Positions 47,001 through 56,888 of a DNA stretch of 64,000 bases are shown piece by piece (within the stretch, counting starts at the first letter, position 1; the number at the start of each line of letters is the position of its first letter). The DNA lies in contig OZ017801.1 in assembly GCA_963969395.1 (NCBI GenBank), forward strand, positions 21,581,611 to 21,645,610, given 5' to 3'. The notes under the pieces are model-generated. The model had not been told where the DNA came from. It did not search any database and was given only the letters and a program-made list of their open reading frames with translations. This DNA comes from Pseudoscleropodium purum (lineage: Eukaryota > Streptophyta > Bryopsida > Hypnales > Brachytheciaceae). A program made the translations under genes and the position numbers.

Positions 47001-47581
47001 GAGTGCCTAATAACTTACATTAATTCCTTACTACCTATATCAATGCGAGGAGTTTTTGCATTCCAAAAAAAAGAGTTGAAGAAGGCTAAACAAGCTGAAA
47101 CAAGGTGGGAAGTTTAAAATGTAATTGAATTGTAAATGCAAAGGAACTTTAAAGGAAGTCTTTATAAGAGCACTAAAAGAAAGAAAATACTTAACAACAC
47201 TAGTACATTATATGTTTTGTTGAAAACCTTTTGCAAAGGGTTGTTAAGCCTTATTTTGGAAGAAAGTGGTAGAATTTCATTTAAAAAATATTGAGACATC
47301 CCTTATTTGAACATACTCTTTTATTAGTTGTAATTACATTATATGCATTTTTTGATACTCTAAAATAAAAGAATTCAAATTTTTTTTCTTGTTTGGTTTC
47401 TTGACCCATATTTGGACTTCTTTTACTTTCTAATACCACTATTAGCAACCTCTCTTTTATATATATACAACAACCATTTATTTTTTTTATCAAAATTCAT
47501 GTAACTTAAACACTAAATAATTTCTCTATTGTGAAAAGCAAAAATAAAGTGTTTGTTGGTGGTAATCCTATTATTTATATA
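47001..47581. other. AT-rich spacer, nothing recognised
   Basis: No gene is seen. The minus frame 47281-47493 has no motif. Confidence 0.4.
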
Positions 47582-48200
47582 ACATGTCCACAAGTAGGAA
47601 GTGCTAACTTCCATTTGGAAGTTTCTCTATTCCACCAAATTTACACTTTCCATCTCTACTCTAAAATGGTTCAATTATTAGTATATTCTAAACTATTTAT
47701 TACTAGGAAATACTATTCATTATCAATTGTAGTAGTGATGTTACAGCATTTGTGGTGTACAAAGGTGGCATAGTTAGACTGATCATACCATTTTCATACC
47801 AACCAATTATTCACCTGTCCGAAATAACCATTTTATTGTAGTGCTTCTACTTTTCAATTGACAATTGAAGCCATATTATCTACATTACATGTTCACAAGT
47901 AGAAACTACTAACTTACAATTGGTGAAGTTTCCCTATTCCACCAAATTTACACATTCCATCACTACTCCAAAATGGTTCAATCATTAGTATGTTTTAAAC
48001 TATTTATTACAAGGACATACTATTCAACATCAATTGTAGTAGTGATGTTGTAACATTTGTGGCATACAAAGGTGGCATAGTTGGATTGATCATACCGTTT
48101 TTCATACTAAATGATTTTAATTCACCCACACTAAATAACCATTTTGGTGTTAATAGTACTTACACTTTTGACAATTGATAATTGAAGCCATGTTAGTTGA
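47582..48200 (+). repeat. Tandem dimer with a period of about 305 bp
   Basis: Unit 1 (47582-47886) and unit 2 (47887-48200) align along their whole length: ACATGT.CACAAGTAG, TATTCCACCAAATTTACAC, AAAATGGTTCAAT.ATTAGTAT, TCAATTGTAGTAGTGATGTT, TACAAAGGTGGCATAGTT, ATAACCATTTT and ACAATTGA.AATTGAAGCCAT. Neither unit has a conserved open frame. Confidence 0.85.
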
Positions 48201-51200
48201 TGATTTGACGTGTTGTTGTGAAAGACTATACTCCATACTTGCATGCATTCTAGCCACTATTGAGAGTTCAAAATGCCAATCAATTTTGCCAAACTACATC
48301 GATTGACCATTGACCTACTTGGAATGCTGTTAAGATTAATATATTATTAGCCAAAGTAATGTGGGTCCTGATAATGCAATTATAATGCAAAGAGCTGGCT
48401 GCTGATAAAATTTTCAGAAGAAATGAAAATGTTTTTGACTACAAATCCCAACCCAAATAGCTGAACTCTTTCTGGTCAACACCAGACACGGTCACAGCCC
48501 CGAAACTCACGCAGAATTGGTCTGCAAGCAACCTCTCATTGAAAGTGGCAAAATGGTCACCAATGAGTGAAAGATACAAGACTCGATAGGAGTCCTTTGA
48601 ATTGACCCTTTCAACACAATACTCCAATAAGCTTTGGAAGAAGGGGAGAAAAGCACAATCCGGGCACATGAGATTGACTCAGCATAGCAATAACTTTATT
48701 GCTTTCCACAGTGGTACTTCTGGGTACTGTGCGTAGTTACTATTATTAGAAGGTTCAAATTTTTCATTGATTTTGTTGTTGGCAAGTGAAAGGAGGTTCC
48801 AATGCACCAAAGAATGCAACATTTGGATACTGAATGCAAAAGTTATGAAGAATCAAAGTTTTTATTTTGAAAGCCATTAGTTTTTATTTGGAAGATGTTC
48901 TAAAATTGAATGATTTTTTTATGTAAGTACATATTGATTTTGGAGATGTATAGACAATCATGATGGCGGTTTTAATCAAGGTGCAATTTAGGGGGGTATC
49001 CATCATAATCCTAGAAGGTCTTTGATGTTTAGAGGCCTAAAATTGCTTCAAAATACAAGTACTTAGAACAAGGCTAAAGTCTTTAGATAAATTTATTTTT
49101 TTAGTAAATCCGATTACAATAAAACCTCTAAAAAGTACTACTCTTTAAATTAATAACCTCTTTAAGGTAATATTGAGTGCCCAATCCCGTCATCGGTTGT
49201 ACACAAACGTCATTCATGCAATGACCCTTCTTAATGCAATATGAATAGCCCAATATTGACCCCATTACTTTAGAGAGTTCCTATTATATAGGATTCTTTA
49301 GTTACCTTATTCAAGTACATCCTCTCAAAAATTAGAGTGAATATCCCCACCAATTGTAAGTTTGGTATTCTTAAGCTTCAAAATGTAGGATTTTCTAGCC
49401 CTTCTAGAAGGAGAGTTGCTATTATGTGAGCTTAGAAGACTATACATCTATGTTACAAGTGGATATATTATAAAAACCTTCTATAATAATGATACCTATA
49501 TTATAGGTATTTATATTATAAGCACCTTCAATGGTTGTATAATATGTACTTATAAATATGCTCAAAGCTCACATGCACGATTTTTCATGCTCACATACTA
49601 GTACCGTTGATACATTGAAAATGGGTTGAAAATATAGGTAAAAAATTTTGATTAAAAAAACTTTCATACTCATCTTAAAAGAATTATAACATGGAAGGTG
49701 ATATGGAATGAAAGAAAAGTCTAAAATGTTAATAATTCTTATAAAGAATTGAGAATTGTTAATCTCAATGGTGAAAATATTTTTAGCAAAGAATCAATTT
49801 TGGATTGGTTTGTTTCTATATATAAATTCCAAAATAGAGTTCAAAAGACAACTTTAAATGTTATTTCTTGGATTCATTGCCTTCAAATAGAACTCTTCAT
49901 AACTTTTGATTCATTATTTAAAATTTAATGATTCAAATGTTTAGGAGTAGGTATCATTTCATAAAATCCACTAAAATCAATTAATATATATTTTTAGAAT
50001 ATATTTGTAGCTACCATTTTGACATTGAAAGAAAAAAAAATCCTTTTAATTTTTACAACATTTATTAGAGTGACACATAACAAAGCTTCACACATACATT
50101 AGGATGATTGGCATCCATCCTTAAAAAATTCATGCAAAAAATTCAAATTATAAAGTCAATATAGCTTGCTCCCTATTGCTTTAAGTTTTAATTCAATCAA
50201 CCCAATAAGGATGCGAAGCGCTAACAATGTCCAATTAATGACATTTAAAGAAAATCTAGAAAGAAACAATGTTTCTATGTATTCAAGAATTTGATCATTT
50301 TTAACTTACTATCTTGGTGATATAGGGATATCCATTGATAGGGAGGAGAAACGTATTTATTCATTGTAGTCATTTTTTCAATTGCATTTACTATATGCAT
50401 CTATCTAACATTTCAACCAACAAATATTGAATTGTGTAGATTGGAGAAGCAATTGGGAGACAAATCAAGTTATAATAGGTATGTATAACCTTAGTGCACC
50501 TCACATTATCAACACTAATTTCCACCAATTATGAAATCATGAAATTGCAAAATGTGCAATTATGGTAGTTTTTAGTAGATTATATTATATTATAGCATGC
50601 ATGTAGATTATCCTATTGCACAATCTAAGAAATTTTGTTTGTCATCTAATTTTCATTAAATTTCATATACTACTTTCTAAAGTTCATTTCATTAATAAAA
50701 GGGCAACTTGCACTATTCCAAGTTTCAAATTCTCTCATTAAATAAAGTGAAAAATATCCAAACTGTGCATGTATTCACTCTTCAAAAGTGGACTTTTATT
50801 GAAAGCGTCTTCCAAAGTGCAATTAAACCATTTTCATACTTAATCATGATTGATTGATTGTTGATTATCAAAATAGTGACTAAGTTATGTGATGGTTTCA
50901 ATGACCTAGGGAGCTTCTACTTTGAAAATTCATAATATTTATATGCCATATTAAAAAAAATTTATGATTTTCAACTACTTCTACAGTAGAGCCATTCTCA
51001 ACTAGGGACCCATATCCAACCTATAAAGTGTAGTTATTACCAACCAAGGTTAGAACAAATTTCCAATCAAAGCTTGTAATTTTATTTTTCTCCTTTTTGA
51101 GGTTGGGACTAATAAGGTCATGACACATGTCCCAAAGTAGTGAGCAAGAAACTAGAAAGTAATGAGCAAAAAATTTGTTTTTTTTAATTATTAGAATAAG

Positions 51201-51540
51201 AAGAGTCTAGATATTGGCTATAGGTTTGGAGCACTTTTACCTTTCAAAATTCATTGTAATTTCACTTCAAGTAATAAAATTAGCAAAGTTTTTGGCAATG
51301 TGCATTATTTCTATTGTTGCACCTCTAAAAATAGTTGCTTCACCTTGCACTATTCCTGATCATGTCTAAAAATGCTTATTTGATCAATTCCAGGTGATCC
51401 TACCTTGCTATGAAAATGTTTGGTCGTTTACTTGTTTGTTTTCTAAGAAAGATACCTCTGAGACTCTAACCATGGCTGAATTGCTTATTTTGATGATTTT
51501 GAGTGTTTTCACCTAAAAAAGGAATCAACTGAAGTAATAA
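48201..51540. other. AT-rich stretch with one unassigned open frame
   Basis: A minus-strand frame at 48439-48669 (76 codons, MCPDCAFLPFFQSLLEYC..) has better base balance and protein-like composition than its surroundings, but I recognise no family. It may be an exon fragment. About 49700-50190 faintly resembles the interior of the TTAA element family (CTTTTGATTCATTATTTAAA near 49905) and may be a very old copy. Nothing else was noted. Confidence 0.35.
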
Positions 51541-53196
51541 TAGGCTTCCGAATTTCCAATCCCCTAGAGTCTGGGCGCCAAGTCCAAGACGATGAGATGA
51601 TGCATGACGGCTTCAATCAATGATCTATTGCACAGAATATGGTAAGACCGTTACTCTAGCCACCACAAGATACAAATAATAGTAACTTAATCAAACCCTA
51701 CTCTTCGTCTTTTTTCAAGCTGAAGCATTACGTGTAGCCTGTATCATCGACGACGTACCAGCCTTCTCTAGATGTCGGTATACAAGAGCGCTACACTCTG
51801 TCTCGGGAAGGGTGGGGGTTTAAGAATACACGGAAACCCTCCGTCCGTCCGCCCCCAGTAACCGGTTTTTAAAATTGGACCGGCAAACCTCTCCAGCTGG
51901 ATGACGGACGAAGTTGCATCGGCGCGCCGGCTCGCCATCATTTCTCCAAATACGGTAACAGAACAACCCAGTTTTTACAATCAATAAAGCTTCCATTTTT
52001 TATTTTCCCGCAAACGAAAGAGATGTCATTTCGTTGCAAAACAGCAAAAGCAAAGTACTACAAATCCCATCTGCTCGGCAAGGGATCTGCAACTTGGACG
52101 ATGGGTTACAATGCCAGGTTTGAATCAGGGAATCAAGGGGCGAAATCCTGCAATTGTAGTTAGTTGCAGTGTCAGCTGAGAGAAAGGATTAGGTTGCGAG
52201 GAAGTAGCGAAGACTTTTTTGTTATTGTTTTTCATGTCGTGTATCAACTTATGTTTTAAAAAACCCTAAAAAAGAACCTTGTTTGTATGAGGGAATCAAG
52301 ATGGAATCCTGAAACAGTAATTAGTTGAAATGTCAGCTGAGAGGTAGGAATAGGTAGCGAGGAAGTAGCAAAGAACTTGTTGTTGATTTCCTTGTCGTGT
52401 GTCAATTTGTCTCTAAAAAAGTTTAAAACCCCCCTTGCAAATGCAGATTTGAATCAGGGAATCAAGCCGGAATCGTGCAACAGTGATTAGTTGCTCTGTC
52501 AGCTGCGAGAAACCAAGGATTAGGTTGCGAGGAAGTAGCGAAGAATTTTAGTTCCTTGCTGTTCAGTTGTTATCATTTTCCATGTTGTCGTGGTGCTACA
52601 GCAGTACGCGCGCTACAGTGAAGTTACTGCAGAGTGGATCATGGCCATAGCTTCTGTACTGTTGTGGCCAATTCAAACCTGGAAGCTGCTTCTCCCTTGA
52701 CTTGTTCCGTCAGGCCAATTCCGTGCCCGGATTTTTTTCCCAACTTTGCTAATTAGTGCTATTTAGTGCTGCGACTGCGCTGGCCTGCAGCATCTTCCGT
52801 ATTTTAGGACCTTCGTGGGTTTGTTCATTTCCATTCTACAGAGGGTTTCAGTTGTGGGTTTCCTCTTTTAGGGTGTGACGAAGTTTTAGGGGACCTGGCA
52901 CAAGTCACTCACTTGCATCAAGTGTACGTGTGGAGTTTCTTCATCAATCAGATTCGTCACCACCAGCGTGGGGTTTAGAAGAGCTTCGTGGTTCTGAAGC
53001 TTTGAAGATGTAGCAATTCGGGGAAATCGCGAGGAAGTACTGTTTCCGGAGAGTGAGAGTGAACCAGCTGCTTGAATGAGCAAGTTTCTTACGAGTAGCT
53101 CTCTGTGACGGACAATTGTCTGGATTGCCTGGAAGCTTTGGAAGCTTTGTCCGTATTGGCAATAGGAAGCTTTTGTTTTGGAATCGAACTGTGACG
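51541..53196 (+). promoter_or_regulatory. Upstream and 5' leader region of the kinase gene
   Basis: Composition rises to gene-like GC content at about 51550. The region contains the three-unit tandem array listed separately. No TATA box or transcription start could be fixed. Frames antisense to the kinase (for example 52886-53299) are not supported. Confidence 0.35.
52119..52600 (+). repeat. Three tandem units of about 165 bp upstream of the kinase
   Basis: Units start at 52119, 52282 and 52448 (spacing 163 and 166 bp). Each has TTTG.AT.AGGGAATCAAG, CCTG.AA/GTGCAACAGT.ATTAGTTG, TGTCAGCTG.GAG, a GATTAGGTTGCGAGGAAGTAG-type block and CGAAGAA. They are diverged from one another, so the array is not very recent. 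Confidence 0.8.
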
Positions 53197-56138
53197 ATGA
53201 TGCGATCCGAGTGTTATGGCGTTGTCCGAATCCGTCGTCATGACGAATCCCCATCAGAAGCGCCATCGTCGCCGTTACAAAACGCAACTCTCGTGGCATC
53301 CCCTTCCAAGTGGGTGCAATATCGTTGGCTCGGCTTGAACGCGTGCATGCTCGGCAGCGCCATGGCCATGGCGCGTGTAAGCGGCGAACCAGAGTTTCTT
53401 CTCGAAGGCCTTCTCAACCCCGAGCCCCAGATCGTCTGCAACAACCGCTTCTTCTTCGGCATGGGAGTGGATTCCGTCTCAACGCTCTGTTCCTTATGCG
53501 TCATGTTCATCGCAGGCTTGAGTACAGGATTCTTATGGAATCGACCCCCCCCAAAACCAGTAGAATCTTCGTCTTCCTCGTTGTTGCCATCCCGGAAGAC
53601 GAAGAGCCTGAGGATTCTCTCCACCGTGGGCTCCTTGAAACAGTACAGACTCAAGGAGATCGTGGATATGACGGATCGGTTTGAGCTTGAGCTTGGGAGA
53701 GGAGGACAGGGGGTGGTCTACTTCGCCTCGCTGCCGGATAACCGCGGCACGGCCGCAGTGAAGCGGCTGCAGAAAATGAAAGCGGACAAGGTGGGGGATA
53801 AGCATGATCATGAGGTTATTGAGAAAGAGTTTTGGGCGGAGCTTACGACGATCTCGAGGTCAGTAGGGATTTCAAATCACTGGTTTTCTTCACATGTCAT
53901 TGGATCTGTTCTCTTGAATGATGCTGATTTCATGCTATTTTTTCACTATCAATTGCGTGTTCTATGGTAGGGTTTCAGTGTTTTTTTGAGGTTTTTTGAT
54001 GTGTGGCGAGCGAACTGTTGTGAAATCACGGCTGCTCCAGGTTCCAACTGGTCTTCTTCACATGTCATTAGATCTGTTCTCCTGAATTTCATGCTGATTT
54101 CATGCTATTTTTCTGTCAATTGCGTGGTCTATGGTAGGGTTTTTGAGTTTTTTTGAGTTTTTTTGATGTGTGACGAGCAAACTGGTGTGAAAGCACGGAT
54201 GCTCTAGTTTCCAACTGGTTTTCTTCATATATCGCTAGATGCGTTCTCTTGAATGATGCCGATATCATGCTATTTTTCTATCAATTTCGTGGTCTATGGT
54301 AGGGTTTCAGATTCTTTTGAGATTTTCTGGTGTGCGACGAGCAAGCTCTTGTGAAACCACGGCTGCTCTAGGTTTCATCTGGTTTGTTCACATGTCAGTA
54401 GATCTGTTCTCTTCAGTAATGCCGATTTCATTATCAATTACCTGTTCTATGGTTGGGTCTCAGTTTTCTTGAGTTTTTTTTTTATATGTGACGAGCTTTT
54501 CTGATATGTGAATTCTCGCCTGTTGTAGGTTGCACCATCGGAACCTGGTGGCCTTATTAGGTTACTGCGTGGAGGAAGACGACTTGTTTCTGGTGTACGA
54601 GTTCATGGCAAAAGGCTCCCTGAGCCAGCACCTTCATCCCCGTAAGGACGGCGAAGGGATGGTCCTCGAGTGGAAGTCCCGCATGCGTTGTGCCGGGGAG
54701 GTGGCACAAGGGCTGGAGTATCTGCACAGCCATGCCAATCCTTCTCTGGTGCATCGAGACATCAAGTCGGGCAACATTCTCTTTGATGAATCCATGAAAG
54801 CGAAGATCGCGGATTTTGGACTCAGCAAGCCGGTGATTTCGGGGCAGGAGCCCGCGGTGTCGAAGCGCGTGCGCGGCACGCATGGATATGTGTAAGTGTG
54901 GCTGGGTTCTCTGTACACTAAACCCTAAACCCTAACACTAGCGCAAACCCTTGTGGAGGCAATAGATCACTCTAAACCAACGTTTGAGATGTTGTTTCAA
55001 CGAATTTGGAGATTCTAATATAATCATGATGGTTTTGCAACTTGCTGATGCAACGGAGGTTTGCTCTAGTGAAGCGCTAATTCGATTGCAACTGTTGATA
55101 TCTCATTCATGGTTGTTGTTAGGTGGAGGATACGATGTGCCTCTTACCCCTTCTAACGTCGGGATCCTTTTTTGGATTTAGCTCGTTTTTGCTTTTATCT
55201 TTGTACAAATGTAAATAGTTTCCGTCAATTTCATCAAAGTGGCCATAAAGATTAATGAATTGATGAATTTGCTTGGGATGAATGAGAAGGTACTTGGACG
55301 AAACACTGGCTTTAAACACTCTGTTTATCATCCACAGTATGGATTTCTGGAGGGTTTAAAGCATCGTAACCGACATGTATTAGTGTGCTTTCATTGGAAA
55401 ATCACTCAATAGAGCTCACGTGATCACCATTATTGAAGCGCCAAGCTCTCTTGAGATTAAAGTATTCTTACTCAATGTATTGTATGATTTCTTATGCAGT
55501 CTTTCAAAGTGGGAGGTTGTAGATCACTATTGACGGGATAGTAGATAGTCTCATTTTTTCCATTCAAAGGTCAGTGTTGTTGAGATTTAGCCAAGTCATG
55601 CTTACCCCCAACGTGCTAATGGAATGCCAAAACTAGTGTATTGCCATTGAAGAGTTGCTGTTGGTAACAGGGGACTGTCGACAGGAGACGGGATCAGTTT
55701 CAGTATCCTCTACTTAATCAGATGATTGCTTGCTGCTTGTGTTTGTGCAGAGACCCAGTGTACATCAGAAACGGCCAACCGTGTGACAAGAACGACGTGT
55801 ACAGCTACGGCATAATGCTGTTGGAGCTTGTCACCGGACGGCGTGCCATTCAGCAGAAGCTCAGTCTGTTGGAATGGTGCAAGGACTTTCTGTATACCGA
55901 GGACCATGTGATGCGCCACATCCTCCCCCGCGTGGTGGACAGCCGCATGAATCCCATGGAAATCTCTTACGACCAGCTCTTCGAGGTGGTGAAGATTGCT
56001 CGCAACTGCGTTCAGGAGCGACAGGAGAGTCGCCCCTCCATGAAGGACGTGGTGGCCGCCTTGTACAACGCCAACTGGAAGGAAGTCACCGCCGGCTCTG
56101 AGTTTTCCACCAGTGAGGTAACATCAAAGTGCACGTAA
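53197..56138 (+). CDS. Membrane-anchored RLK/Pelle-type Ser/Thr kinase (3 exons, 470 aa)
   Basis: Exons: 53197-53858, 54529-54891, 55751-56138, all GT-AG and in phase. The start is the first ATG of the frame (ATGATG at 53197). A single membrane segment lies at about residues 92-114 (TLCSLCVMFIAGLSTGFLW). The N-terminal part of about 90 residues has no signal peptide, LRR or lectin domain that I can see. The kinase domain runs from about 160 to 450: glycine loop GRGGQGVVY (167-175), AAVK (K189), HRDIKSGN (296-303), DFG (316-318), DVYSYGIMLLELVTGR and the late Arg in ESRPSMKDVV. The catalytic residues are intact. The APE position reads DPVY instead of DPEY. The family phosphorylates Ser/Thr in signalling; ligand and pathway are unknown. 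A GAG|GTAACA donor 20 bp before the stop would allow splicing into the exons at 56889-58379. Confidence 0.88.
53881..54527 (+). repeat. Four tandem units of about 165 bp filling kinase intron 1
   Basis: Units start at 53881, 54049, 54216 and 54380 (spacing 168, 167 and 164 bp). Each contains TGGTTTTCTTCACATGTCA, AGATCTGTTCTCTTGA, GATTTCATGCTATTTTTC, TATCAATTGCGTG.TCTATGG, TAGGGTTTCAG, TTTTGATGTGTGACGAGC and a final AACTGGTGTGAAA.CACGG..GCTCTAGG. The array starts 22 bp after the donor and runs to the acceptor, so the intron is essentially the array. Confidence 0.88.
54919..54936 (+). repeat. Short interstitial telomere-like repeat in kinase intron 2
   Basis: TAAACCCTAAACCCTAAC (about two and a half copies of the plant telomere unit CCCTAAA) lies 28 bp inside intron 2. 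It could be a telo-box or a chance remnant. Confidence 0.5.
55360..55713 (+). repeat. Intron 2 segment duplicated after exon 3, copy 1
   Basis: It matches 56221-56514 in the same order: AGCAT.GTAA, GTGTGCTT.CATTGG.AAATCA, TCAATAGA.CTCAC, AAGCTCTCTTG/AAACTCTCTTG, GATTTCTTATGCA, GTGGGAGGTTGTAGA, a CATTCAAAG.TCA block, TAGCCAAG.CATGCT and a final AGTATCCTCT. It ends about 37 bp before exon 3. Confidence 0.75.
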
Positions 56139-56220
56139 TCTTGGCATTCGTGCATCTTGTGTACCTCTCACCAGTAGACTTTAAAAAAATACAACTTAAG
56201 GAAACTACTTGCATCACTTT

Positions 56221-56514
56221 AAGCATTGTAATCAGTGTGGAGGAGTGTGCTTGCATTGGGAAATCAGTCAATAGAACTCACTGGAGAGATCACTACTGAA
56301 AAGCTAAACTCTCTTGGGATTTAAGCATTACTATCCAATGTATGATGATTTCTTATGCAAGTGGGAGGTTGTAGACCCACTATTTAAGTGGGTAACCAAG
56401 TTCTCATTCAAAGATCATTGGCCGTTTGAAATGTAGCCAAGCCATGCTAAACCAAGTTTGTGAGTTGCTGTTAAAATCAGTCCCCTAAGAGTAAGAGTTT
56501 TAGTATCCTCTGCC
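56221..56514 (+). repeat. Intron 2 segment duplicated after exon 3, copy 2
   Basis: Partner of 55360-55713, with several small deletions. It lies 83 bp after the kinase stop codon, in what is either 3' flank or intron 3 of a longer gene. Exon 3 is therefore bracketed by the two copies. Confidence 0.75.
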
Positions 56515-56696
56515 GTAAACCACTGCCGGGAATTCTCTCGTTCACTCTGCGGGAACATTTTGTTCCGCAATTAGGGTTTCCATACCCGTAATGCCTGATT
56601 ACGCAATCTTGCCCGCGTAATCGGCCATTACGAGTCTTTCATCCACAAACGATTTGTCATCCAAAAAATTCAGTTGTCCGCCAGTGGTTACGTCGA

Positions 56697-56788
56697 GCAA
56701 TGCCTCTCGTCGTCGCGCATTTCGGGAAATAAAGAGCCTCCTCGTCGGCCCTTTATTTCCCGAAATGCTCTCCTCCTCGGGCATTGCC
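56697..56788. ncRNA. Long hairpin (42-nt arms, 8-nt loop), possible small-RNA precursor
   Basis: Arms 56697-56738 and 56747-56788 pair over about 42 positions with mismatches in the middle of the stem, and contain a nearly perfect 20-nt core (gcatttcgggaaataaagag). The loop is 8 nt. The region is GC-richer than typical intergenic DNA here. Fold-back of this size fits a plant miRNA-type or small foldback-element origin, but expression is unknown and no target was identified. Confidence 0.4.
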
Positions 56789-56888
56789 CTATACTTAATG
56801 CAGTACTACTTGCAGATCATATCCTGTTTTGAAGGTAGGAGAATCATCACGTACCGGTGCTTAATATTTCTTTGGCTTTGAATTGCAG

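Noticed and set aside
53238..53654. 138-codon minus-strand frame opposite kinase exon 1
   Set aside because: It is an antisense shadow with no motif. The plus frame encodes the glycine loop and membrane segment.
53881..54527. Regular repeats as a CRISPR-like array
   Set aside because: The setting is a eukaryotic intron. The units are 165-bp contiguous tandem copies without short repeat/spacer structure.
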